Below are positions 59,001-64,000 of a DNA stretch of 64,000 nucleotides, piece after piece. A program made the translations under genes and the position numbers. Within the stretch, counting starts at the first letter, position 1. Each line of letters begins with the position of its first letter. Below the pieces are notes generated by a model, which was not told where the DNA came from, did no database searches, and was given only the letters and a program-made list of their open reading frames with translations. Origin of the DNA: Spodoptera frugiperda (lineage: Eukaryota > Arthropoda > Insecta > Lepidoptera > Noctuidae); assembly GCF_023101765.2 (NCBI RefSeq), contig NC_064217.1, forward strand, positions 11,567,788 through 11,631,787, in the 5' to 3' direction.

Positions 59001-60726
59001 ACAATACCAACCAAAAGAACATTTGGGTAGGCCACACAAATACTCACACTGTCAGAATATAATTAACTAAAAGTGAAATGACTAGGCAAACTCTCGCACG
59101 GTCCTCAAACTAACAATTTTAAAAATAATATGTTAAAAAAAAAAAAAAATATCGAATGATATTAATGTATATCATGTCAAATTGTATAAAAATGTAACTT
59201 GTGTTACAAACATGTCAACATGACCTGTGCGGACATTATAGCGGCTCACTCCCAAGCCTGACTATCATCTAAGTAGTCTTTAATTTTATAAAAAGCTTTA
59301 CTATACAGTTTTTCTTTAATAACATTTTTAAATTTATTCAGGCTCAAACTTTGAATATCGCTGGGAATTTTATTGTAAAAGCGTATGCATTGACATCTGA
59401 ATGAACCACTTATTTTCTTAAGTCTAGTAGTGGGAACAATATATTTGTTTTTACTTCTAGTGTTTATATTATGTATATCACAATACTTTTTGTAGAAATT
59501 AATGTTTTTGTGAGCATACACTACATTTTCATAAATGTATTTAGAAGGAACAGCCAATATATTAATTTCTTTAAATAGTTCCCTAAGAGAGTGCCTCGGA
59601 CTAAGATTATAAATTGATCGAATGGCTCTTTTCTGCAGCACAAAGACAGACTGAATCTCAGCAGTATTTCCCCACAGGAGGATACCATATGACATGATAC
59701 TATGAAAATAACTAAAGTATACAACAATCCCCGATTCTTCAACAACCCTCAAATTCCTAACCCCCAAAAGGCCGGCAACGCACTTGTAACGCCTCTGATG
59801 TTTCGGATATCCATGGGCGGCGGCAATTGCTTACCATCAGGTGATGCGTCTGTTCGTTTATCGGCTTATGAACGTTTAAGCCTTAAAAAAGAAGTGTAGT
59901 CAGAGATCTTTGATAGGTTCGGATCTACAAGACATGCACCATCAATTAACTTATTGATATTTGAACAATATGATTAATGAATGTATTACAGCGACTGGTG
60001 AACCAGCTCTCACACTAGCGGTGGTAGTGACACACGTGCTGCACGACGCCATTGTCGAAGCGCGCTCAGAGTTCGGATACAACAACACAGACTGGCTGTT
60101 TATCGGTGAGTGCCTATAGCATCTATTTTTTAATTTGGGTCATTTATTTATAGTGTATAGAACACATTTCTTAGATATTCTTGTCGCGGGTGTCATAAAA
60201 CCAACAAAGGACCTTTTTTAGCAGCACATTGATAAATCGAAACGAAATGATTGGCCGACTCGAATAAAAAATGTCATTGTGATTGGTTGGTTGAATCGTG
60301 CCAGCTAATTAGGGCGTCGAACGCAGTCTCGTTTCGATTACTTTAAATGTAAAGCACACTCCTATTAACAGTAGTGAACCTTTTAATCGTGATCTCCAAC
60401 TCGATAGACAAGTGTACAGATTATAGCGAGTGCCTTATTCATATGTATGTTGAGAAGTTCTCAGTCTAGCAGTTGACTGACTATCAGACTGTTGAAAATG
60501 ATCATGATAAATAACATTGTAGGTACAATATGTGTACCTGTTTATCCTCACTGTATTCCAAAACCATTGTTCTGATTTTGATGAAACTAATAGGTTGTGG
60601 TGGGTATAAAAAATAGTAACATAAGTAGTAGAATAACTGTGTATTTTTGTTTCAGAGTCACCGTACTGCATAGAAAACATACTCAAAGCGATATCACATA
60701 AAATAGAAAGCTTCAAACTAACGTAA
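35054..60726 (+). CDS. AOX: aldehyde oxidase (xanthine oxidase family), complete, 21 exons, 1265 aa
   Basis: Exons: 35054-35099, 38833-39002, 46063-46223, 46578-46728, 47078-47245, 47502-47559, 47860-48083, 48420-48522, 49222-49349, 50900-51187, 51733-51888, 52121-52243, 53629-53904, 54706-54926, 55272-55455, 56141-56336, 56761-57345, 57725-57906, 58415-58607, 59992-60105, 60656-60726. All introns are GT-AG and the joined frame has no stop until TAA (3798 nt). The enzyme is a cytosolic molybdo-flavoprotein that oxidises aldehydes to acids; in moths relatives degrade odorants and xenobiotics. Cluster I ligands are Cys43, 48, 51 and 73; cluster II ligands are Cys113, 116, 148 and 150. FAD motifs lie near residues 245-250 and 328-333, a pterin-contacting GGIEMGQG at 990-997 and the catalytic Glu at 1208 (GEPAL). 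VGGAYGGKASR at 766-776 and the length (xanthine dehydrogenases run to about 1350) favour aldehyde oxidase. The gene is intact. Most introns hold transposon debris, and intron 2 is 7 kb. Confidence 0.96.
35700..35780. repeat. LINE 3' tail fragment (AOX intron 1)
   Basis: GACATTTCAAAAGTGCCTAT and AATGATTTGACTTTGACTTT. Related pieces are at 5310-5395 and, inverted, at 21300-21370. Confidence 0.55.
35796..36013 (+). mobile_element. short non-autonomous Helitron
   Basis: It starts with TC after an A, ends with CTAG before a T, and has a hairpin GGCGAA/TTCGCC just before the end: the three marks of a Helitron. Length is 218 bp with no coding capacity. It lies in aldehyde oxidase intron 1. Confidence 0.72.
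36358..36480 (-). repeat. repeat family S2 (AOX intron 1)
   Basis: GAGAGTGTCAGACTCTTACT through AAACCCGCTAGGTAATCCGC; the left end is lost. Confidence 0.65.
36835..37135 (-). repeat. tRNA-headed SINE, family S5, full-length (AOX intron 1)
   Basis: The minus strand starts GTGGTGACCCGGAAGATTAA (box A-like) and has GCGGGTTCGAAATC (box B), followed by a body with GAGCAAGCGTGGTGATTAAT. Confidence 0.7.
37215..37370. mobile_element. foldback MITE, family F, complete copy (AOX intron 1)
   Basis: Left arm TATAAGTTTGCATTACC, right arm ACGTAAAGCAAACTCATA, with GAGCGCGTTCGG and CCAATCAGAGCGCCGAAC inside. Confidence 0.7.
37580..37848 (-). repeat. repeat family S3 (AOX intron 1)
   Basis: GTGTGGGAGGGCTATGCTTC through ACCATCGGGTGATCCGTCAG. 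Confidence 0.75.
38290..38412. repeat. small diverged foldback repeat (AOX intron 1)
   Basis: CGTACTCAGAGATATTTAAT on the left is loosely mirrored by ATGACTCTGAGT on the right. The core ATTGCTAAGAACTGGGTTA recurs at 38768, and a diverged version at 27060-27200. Confidence 0.45.
39095..39200. repeat. MITE family I, short degraded copy (AOX intron 2)
   Basis: Repeated CGTACGCATCGCA text, then GGATCAGTGGACGCAGTTG as in the copy at 48993. The outer ends are degraded. Confidence 0.6.
39490..39625 (+). repeat. SINE S1, degraded 3' part (AOX intron 2)
   Basis: AAATTTCTCAGTAGCACGGA and CCTATTACATAGGACTCATA remain. Confidence 0.55.
39655..39805 (+). repeat. repeat family S2 (AOX intron 2)
   Basis: GGAACTCCGGCTGAAAGAGC, GTCAGTAAGAGTCTGACACT and TTGGATGATTTTTCCCC. 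Confidence 0.65.
40312..41072. mobile_element. inverted-repeat-bounded element with first-exon-like ORF
   Basis: A perfect 23-bp inverted repeat containing GTGACGTCAAAG lies at 40312-40334 and 41050-41072. Between the arms is a short coding-like segment (see 40451). The stretch is in aldehyde oxidase intron 2. No target-site duplication was found, so the true ends may lie outside the arms. Confidence 0.5.
40451..40581 (+). pseudogene. coding fragment like the first exon of a dispersed insect element protein
   Basis: ATG at 40451 opens 43 codons with no stop, up to a donor AAG|GTAATT at 40582. The text LPKIDVFMMTAYFTSNSDF recalls the N-terminus of multi-copy insect proteins that carry a SWIM zinc finger and a YqaJ-type nuclease. 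That likeness is from memory. No continuing exon was found between here and the right arm, so this looks like a deleted derivative. Confidence 0.4.
41472..41540. repeat. single arm of the GGGGTGAATAG foldback element
   Basis: Three tandem GGTGAATAG motifs match the left arm of 17660-17816. Confidence 0.55.
41608..41745 (-). repeat. repeat family S3, diverged part (AOX intron 2)
   Basis: AACAACCCTTAAATTCCTAA and GGCCGGCAACACACTTGTAA. Confidence 0.62.
42230..42372. mobile_element. small MITE with CTAGGCTATTCT ends (AOX intron 2)
   Basis: Perfect 12-bp terminal inverted repeats around 143 bp. Internal text TCTCGCCCGTCTTTGG resembles 30100-30190. Confidence 0.6.
42857..42990 (-). repeat. repeat family S2 (AOX intron 2)
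   Basis: AAATCATCCAAATGACTTCT through GGAGCCCCGGTAAACCCGC. It is flanked by copies of TTAGGAACGTATTT (42843 and 42990), a likely 14-bp target-site duplication, which marks it as a mobile unit in its own right. Confidence 0.78.
43540..43695 (+). repeat. repeat family S3, 3' part (AOX intron 2)
   Basis: GGTTAGGAATTTAAGGGTTG through ACTCCGGTCGGGCCAGCCAT. Confidence 0.65.
44310..44480 (+). repeat. repeat family S2 (AOX intron 2)
   Basis: GGACTACCTAGTAGGTTTACCG through TCATCGGATGACTTTCCCCC. Confidence 0.72.
45168..45330 (-). repeat. repeat family S2 (AOX intron 2)
   Basis: AAATCGTCCAATTACTTCTC through the diverged GAGCTGCAGCCCCGG. Confidence 0.65.
45838..46000 (-). repeat. repeat family S2, well-kept copy (AOX intron 2)
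   Basis: AAATCATCCAATAACTTCTC through GGTAGTCCGCAGCTCTGTAT, ending about 60 bp before exon 3. Confidence 0.78.
46340..46520 (-). repeat. repeat family S3 (AOX intron 3)
   Basis: GGTCCAATTACCCCCTTCTC through CTTACCATCAAGTAATCCGT, filling more than half of the 354-bp intron. Confidence 0.7.
47275..47395. repeat. dispersed repeat (TCTACTGTAGATCCTG type), copy 2 (AOX intron 5)
   Basis: Same-orientation partner of 22780-22915. Confidence 0.55.
47625..47772 (+). repeat. repeat family S2 (AOX intron 6)
   Basis: GGAGCTGTGGACTTCCTAGCGG through TCATTAAATGATTTTCCCCC. Confidence 0.68.
48198..48375 (+). repeat. SINE S5, body (AOX intron 7)
   Basis: TACCACTGATAAACGATGAA through GGCCATTTATAGGCTGTTGA. 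Confidence 0.65.
48875..48965. repeat. short dispersed repeat, family G, copy 2 (AOX intron 8)
   Basis: Reverse complement of 22965-23070, highly similar. Confidence 0.6.
48993..49172. mobile_element. MITE family I, compact copy (AOX intron 8)
   Basis: AAGGTAAGCGTCCACAGGCC at the left and GGACGCGTACCTT at the right form the inverted ends of a 180-bp element. Confidence 0.7.
49425..49640 (-). repeat. tRNA-headed SINE, family S4 (AOX intron 9)
   Basis: Minus-strand head GCACGGTTGGCGCGGTGGCT, box B GGTTCGATTCCC, body to GGGATTTTCTCCTGTGTCGT on the plus strand. Confidence 0.75.
50280..50695. repeat. unclassified 390-bp dispersed repeat, copy 2 (AOX intron 9)
   Basis: Partner of 18535-18930 in the same orientation, clearly diverged with small indels. 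Confidence 0.65.
50700..50822. mobile_element. foldback MITE, family L (AOX intron 9)
   Basis: Ends CCCGAATACTCAAACGC and GCGTTTGAGTATTCGGG are perfect inverses. Confidence 0.72.
51325..51645 (+). repeat. repeat family S3, full-length (AOX intron 10)
   Basis: TATAAGCCGGTAAACGAGCA through CATGGCCCTCCCACACTTAC; it makes up most of the intron. Confidence 0.75.
52290..52352. repeat. partial arm of a family P MITE
   Basis: Reads TTTGACGAGGAACTCTACTA and then the family's CAAGCCATGC block, stopping at TCATATTCATGA just left of the miniature LTR element. Confidence 0.65.
52375..53331. mobile_element. miniature LTR element (TRIM-like), 957 bp
   Basis: Two direct repeats of 227 bp (52375-52601 and 53105-53331) are identical base for base over the whole length, offset by 730. 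The element is flanked by CTATT at 52370-52374 and 53332-53336. The 503-bp middle is GC-rich and has no retroviral-type ORF; it carries four GTGAGTCGG motifs at 52699, 52729, 52763 and 52798. The ends (TTAGGG...CACA) are not the usual TG...CA, and I see no clear primer-binding site, so the LTR class is not assigned. It lies in aldehyde oxidase intron 12. Confidence 0.8.
53334..53546. mobile_element. palindromic MITE, family P, in AOX intron 12
   Basis: A full-length copy with ends ATTATGCTATCGGCTTACTC and its inverse, and a central ACACGACGCGGCAA. A partial arm at 52290-52352 lies on the other side of the miniature LTR element. Confidence 0.75.
54117..54350. repeat. long inverted repeat in AOX intron 13
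   Basis: Outer arms GGTAATTTAAAAAACTAAAA and inverse, and inner arms GAAAGTCATCGTAAAATT and inverse, give a nested hairpin of about 230 bp. Confidence 0.7.
54478..54525. repeat. (CATA)n microsatellite in AOX intron 13
   Basis: About 11 tandem copies of a four-base unit. Confidence 0.9.
55848..56030 (+). repeat. SINE S1, head-less copy (AOX intron 15)
   Basis: Runs from TACTGGGTG to CCCTTCAGGGATAAAAGGCG without the tRNA head, ending about 110 bp before exon 16. Confidence 0.68.
58068..58215 (-). repeat. repeat family S2 (AOX intron 18)
   Basis: ATAATCATCCAATCACTTCA through CGGCTAGGTAGTACGAAGCT. Confidence 0.7.
58620..58665 (-). repeat. repeat family S3, left piece of a split copy (AOX intron 19)
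   Basis: GAGGTTACCGGAGGCCCAAT up to CTTCCCAATC. The copy resumes at 59725 after a nested LINE. Confidence 0.65.
58666..59724 (-). mobile_element. 5'-truncated LINE nested in a split S3 repeat
   Basis: On the minus strand a reverse-transcriptase C-terminal frame (about 59735-59246) reads YFHSIMSYGILLWGN, VLQKRAIRSIY and ends KDYLDDSQAWE. The 3' UTR follows and ends at the left in a repeated ATCATTT-type tail. A piece of the same 3' UTR is at 12800-12920. It lies antisense to aldehyde oxidase in intron 19. Confidence 0.72.
59725..59875 (-). repeat. repeat family S3, right piece of a split copy (AOX intron 19)
   Basis: CAATCCCCGATTCTTCAACA through ATCAGGTGATGCGTCTGTTC continues the piece at 58620-58665. 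Confidence 0.68.
60230..60365. repeat. foldback MITE, family F, degraded copy (AOX intron 20)
   Basis: CGAAACGAAATGATTGGCCG and TTTAAATGTAAAGCACACTC keep the family outline. Confidence 0.5.
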
Positions 60727-60815
60727 TGTAACAATGGACGACTCTACAACCGGCCAGCGAGCTCAAAATTAACAGATTTGTAATCTTATTACAACCGGAT
60801 TAAAGTTGATAATTG

Positions 60816-60821
60816 AATAAA
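60816..60821 (+). terminator. AOX: polyadenylation signal AATAAA after aldehyde oxidase
   Basis: AATAAA lies 90 bases after the stop codon, at a normal distance for a short 3' UTR. Confidence 0.55.
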
Positions 60822-61079
60822 GACATCTGGAAATAGTTGGCGCAGTTTATAGGGCTACGTACCTATTTGATTCTAGGGAGATATTTTAACCATAAATTGA
60901 TAAGGTTATAAGTTTATAGTAATAAGGATTCTTGTAAAGAGTATTATTTAATAAATTGTAATAAGTACACAGTTTTTGTTCATTTACTGCCAATCTCAAT
61001 ATTCGATTTTAAGCCACAATTTATACACCAATTTTCATTTTTAACAAACTATGGAACTACTGTAAAAAAGTGATCTTAA

Positions 61080-61199
61080 TCTAAAGATTTTTGATTGAAA
61101 GCGGTAATTAGAGGAAGGTAGTAAGCCTACTATGTAGTTTATAGCCAAGAAAACATCACGCTACTATCAAAAGGAGCCGAGCAATGTGGATGTAGCTAG
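61080..61199 (+). mobile_element. Helitron-like 3' fragment between AOX and symplekin
   Basis: Text related to the 15241 copy (AACATCACGCTACTATCAAA, GAGCCGAGC) ends with CTAG before T at 61199. Confidence 0.4.
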
Positions 61200-61381
61200 T
61201 CTAGAATGAATAAACAGAAGCACCTGATGTCCATCCCAAACAGGTCACCCCAAAAACATAAACACAGTTTCAATTATTTCAACATTATTTAATATTTAAT
61301 ATTATTTGTATGGTACAGTCAACACAGAGGTTTTAACTAATAATAGTTTGCTTCTTCGTCCAAAGAAGAGTAGCACGTTCG

Positions 61382-62919
61382 TCATTCCATTCCTGGGGGT
61401 AGTGGTTCCACGGGGTTGGGTGGGGGGACTGGAGTGAGGGTGGGGATGGGGGTGGATGATGGGACTGGGGTCATGGACGGTGGTGGAACTGACATTGGGG
61501 CCATGCCCGGACCCGGGGTGGGCGGCGCTGGGTATGCCGGCGCTGGCTCTTGCTGTAAGAAATAAAAAAGGATTGATGTTAAAGTAGATAGTTTTATTTA
61601 TATTTAGAAAACCTACAGTAAGTACGGGAAAAATTATGACAGGTTATGAAGTCGTTGTCCACGATTTTTAACTGACTTCCCATAAAGAGGGAGGTTCTCA
61701 AGTTGGTGTCACAAGGCCATAATAAAATATTATTTACTCATGCGATTCCCTATGTTTTCATAAATAGTTTCAGGACAGAGGCCAGACTGAGTACACAATG
61801 AATAATAATATTTCTTTGGTTTTTAGTTTATCGCTTTTGAAGTCGGTTTTTTGTCGAATAGAAGCTTTGAGCTGATCGTGTAGTCTTCTCTCAATCCTAC
61901 TTCTGTAACTACTCTACCAAACTAGAAGCTAATACTACTATCCTCGTTTATAGTGAAAATGAAGAAACATTACTATAGAGTATTTATGAGGGTACGTCAC
62001 ACTACCTGTGCGAGCGCGAGCACGTGATGCGGCAGCGCGTTCCTGTGGTGCGGCGGCATTTGGTGCAGATGGTCCCTGAGCGCGGCCAGCAGGCGCGGCG
62101 CCGCGGCGGCCTGCGCCAGCGGGCGCGGGCCCAGCCCCGCCAGCAGCGCGCCGCACGCCGGGACCAGTCGCTCGCAGCACTTCACCCACCCCTCCCACGC
62201 CACCTTGTTCAGCCACACCTGCACACAATGCCATTGTTACTACACACAATCCATCAAGTAACCACATAACCCGGTCAAGATAGACATTTGACTTTGACAT
62301 AATTTGTATAGAGCTAAAATTGGCATAGATTAAGTACCATCAATCCCACTTTTGCTAAAAAATAATTTAAGTTTAAAATTTCTCAACGTAATTTTTATTC
62401 TACGATGTTGGGATTCAATGAAATATAGCATACTTTACAAAATTGTTATATTGCAATATAGGTTTACAATTATAGTTAGTTGAGTCGGACTTAATAAAAA
62501 AATTGGGTAGGGAGCGAGCACACATTTCTCATCGGCTCACTTTAAATCGTATGAATAAAACGTGATAAACTATTTTTGTAGCAAACTTCATGATCTACAA
62601 CTCCGTCCAACATATTTTTATAACAAAACTATCCAATACCGCCCCGGGTTAGGCGAGAAAGTGTCAGACCCTTGCTGACTACAAAAACCACCCTGTTCTT
62701 ACTCCTGCTTTTAGAGCTGGAGCCCCAGTAAACCCGCTAGGTACAGAAGTATGCAACTCAATAAACAAAACTTACCTCCTTCTCAATAAGCAGCTGCAGT
62801 ATATTAAGTACAAGCGGCCCAAGTGCTGGGTACAGCGTGAGAGCTTGCAGCACTGTCCTCATCATCAGCACGGGGATCTCAGGCTCTTCCGACAACCTTT
62901 GTAGCACTGCTGATAACAC
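61382..62919 (-). CDS. Sym: symplekin, C-terminal part (last three coding exons, 5' part outside window)
   Basis: Minus-strand exons 62776-62919, 62006-62218 and 61382-61552 (stop TGA) join in phase 0 through GT-AG introns and give 175 residues. The stretch LMMRTVLQALTLYPALG followed by VWEGxxKCC-type residues (seen: VAWEGWVKCCERL) matches the conserved symplekin C-terminal domain, which has MRTVIQSL..YP.LGGFV and VWEGFIKCCQR in vertebrates. Symplekin is the nuclear scaffold that holds CPSF and CstF together for mRNA cleavage and polyadenylation and for histone pre-mRNA processing. The middle exon is unusually GC-rich and Ala/Leu-rich. The last exon is a Pro-rich tail of 56 residues, about 40% Pro, ending PPGME. 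A LINE fragment lies in the intron upstream. The N-terminal HEAT-repeat part must lie beyond position 64000. Confidence 0.92.
62632..62745 (-). repeat. repeat family S2 (symplekin intron)
   Basis: GGCGAGAAAGTGTCAGACCC through AGTAAACCCGCTAGGTA. Confidence 0.65.
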
Positions 62920-63229
62920 CTGCAAGATATGACAATGTTTTAGATATTTTTAGTGTATAGGATCATTTGGAAGTAGTATGAAGAGTCAAAGTCGTATGCA
63001 GAGACCTGGTTCACCATTTTAAATTGATTTATTATAGTTTTATACCTATCGTGAGACATAAAATTAACTATAGAAATCAGTTTACTCACTCAGAGAAAAG
63101 TTAGTAGAAAGTAGAGTATCAACTAAACGTTTAGTTGATTTATTAATCTTGTTAGTATGTAATGGAAGCGTTATACTCTAGTCTCTAGTATTTATCGGTA
63201 TTCAATGCTGCAGTGGCATGACTCATGAA

Positions 63230-64000
63230 ATATGGTTATTATCTTCTTTCTGGTCGTTCCCTCAATGCTGAGGATCGTGACTGTATGTCAATCTTCTCCA
63301 CTCGGTCCGGTTCTGCGCCATATGTACCGCTCCCTGTATCCGGCCTCCAGTCACCTCCTTGAGTTGGTCCACCCATCTAGCTGGCGCTCTTCCTCTAGCG
63401 CGCTTCCCCTCCATTTGTCCGAGAATGATGAGTTTCTCCAGGCTGTGCAATGGAGATCGCATTATGTGCCCAAAGAAACTCCGGATCCTTTCCTGGCACG
63501 TGGTCAGCAGGCGCCTGGCAACCTTCAGCTCTTCGAGGATGGAGACATTGGTTCTCATAGCTGTCCAAGGAATGCGTAGCATCCTTCTCCAGCACCACAT
63601 TTCAAAGGCATGGATCTTTTTGCAGTCCTTTTTCCTGATACACCAAGTCTCCACCCCGTACAGGAAGATAGAGAAGACCAACGTACGAACCAAACGCATC
63701 TTAGTTACTCGGCGAATATTACGGTCTTTCCAGATTTTATCGAGGCTAGTCATGGCACTTTTAGCCATCCCGATACGACGTCCGATTTCTTTCTCGCAGT
63801 TACCACTGTTAGAGATCAGCGACCCCAAGTATATAAATTCCTCCACTTTCTCGTAATCCTTGAGCGCATTTGATGGACTTAAAACTTGAGCTCTGTCCAC
63901 CGTCATCACTTTGGTCTTAGAGCGGTTTATGTGCAGGCCAAATTCAAGGCTCACTCTTTCTATTCGTTCCAAGACCTCAGCCATCTCGGACTCGCTGGCT
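63230..64000 (-). pseudogene. LINE reverse-transcriptase C-terminal fragment (RTE/Proto2-like)
   Basis: An open frame runs from the right edge of the window (ATG at 63984, but already open before it) to a stop at 63262, at least 245 codons. Residues resemble the post-catalytic part of non-LTR reverse transcriptases: FGLHINRSKTKVM, FIYLGSLIS, a central LYGVETW and MWCWRRMLRIPW. The catalytic YADD box would lie just outside the window. It sits in a symplekin intron, in the same orientation as the host gene. The frame is intact over the visible stretch, which suggests a fairly recent copy. Confidence 0.8.

Larger units (their letters stand above)
51733..60726 (+). other. AOX: aldehyde oxidase exons 11-21: molybdopterin catalytic domain
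   Basis: Residues 500-1265. Recognisable blocks are CSGEARYVCDI at the start of exon 12, QPIGVVAA in exon 13, SQYHYTMETQSC in exon 14, GGAYGGKASR in exon 15, TTWCRAPSTTEG across exons 16/17, GGIEMGQG in exon 17 and GEPALTL with the catalytic Glu in exon 20. Exon 17 (585 nt) is the largest. The acceptor of exon 13 was placed at 53628 because it joins in frame to give ALKIPGVVAVFS; an earlier AG at 53594 would shift the frame. Confidence 0.92.
60727..61381. other. intergenic space between convergent AOX and symplekin
   Basis: Holds the AOX polyadenylation signal and a Helitron-like fragment at about 61080-61199. Nothing coding is seen. Confidence 0.6.

Noticed and set aside
59246..59767. Host gene antisense to AOX
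   Set aside because: The frame is the C-terminal part of a non-LTR reverse transcriptase, with a LINE 3' UTR and tail next to it.
35054..60726. Xanthine dehydrogenase rather than aldehyde oxidase
   Set aside because: At 1265 residues it is short for that enzyme, and the pocket motifs (GGAYGGKASR, SQYHYTMETQ) are of the insect aldehyde oxidase type; a phylogeny would settle it.
61938..62300. Overlapping Ala/Arg/Pro-rich ORFs on both strands
   Set aside because: They are shadows of the GC-rich symplekin exon at 62006-62218 in other frames.
63359..63856. Plus-strand ORF of 165 codons
   Set aside because: It is antisense to a recognisable reverse-transcriptase frame and shows no family likeness.

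Overview
The window is AT-rich animal DNA with short exons, GT-AG introns and very dense interspersed repeats: tRNA-headed SINEs, Helitrons, foldback elements and Jockey/CR1-like LINEs. The gene content and repeat types point to a moth or butterfly (Lepidoptera), probably a noctuid-like moth. That placement is an inference from family resemblance; no search was run.

Four multi-exon genes can be assembled. (1) 12966-17066, plus strand: a 159-residue four-helix membrane protein in four coding exons. (2) 19787-27378, minus strand: a 188-residue four-helix membrane protein, also in four coding exons. Genes 1 and 2 stand tail to tail, share an N-terminal Cys-Cys-Phe...Gly-Cys-Ile-Ile motif and have identical intron phases (0, 0, 1), so they look like inverted duplicates. 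(3) 35054-60726, plus strand: a complete 21-exon aldehyde oxidase of the xanthine oxidase family, 1265 residues, with both 2Fe-2S clusters, the FAD domain, the molybdopterin domain and the catalytic Glu all present. (4) 61382-62919, minus strand: the last three coding exons of symplekin, the mRNA 3'-end processing scaffold; its 5' part lies beyond the right edge. Genes 3 and 4 are convergent, with stop codons about 650 bp apart.

Almost everything else is mobile-element material. The clearest elements are a 5'-truncated Jockey/CR1-type LINE at 31347-34546 with a 9-bp target-site duplication and one frameshift; an LTR-bounded miniature element at 52375-53331 with identical 227-bp terminal repeats and a 5-bp duplication, lying in aldehyde oxidase intron 12; a piggyBac-type MITE at 25386-26008; an hAT-like 598-bp MITE at 30472-31069; a short Helitron at 35796-36013; and a TA-flanked foldback element at 21032-21244 that splits a SINE. 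Four dispersed repeat families supply about 35 further copies, many inside aldehyde oxidase introns. A 43-bp minisatellite fills the start of intron 1 of gene 1.

The window shows no operon, CRISPR array or prokaryotic system. The least ordinary signals are the minisatellite whose unit looks like a frame-preserving micro-exon, the inverted pair of tetraspan genes, the miniature LTR element with tandem splice-donor-like motifs, and an inverted-repeat-bounded first-exon-like coding fragment at 40312-41072.
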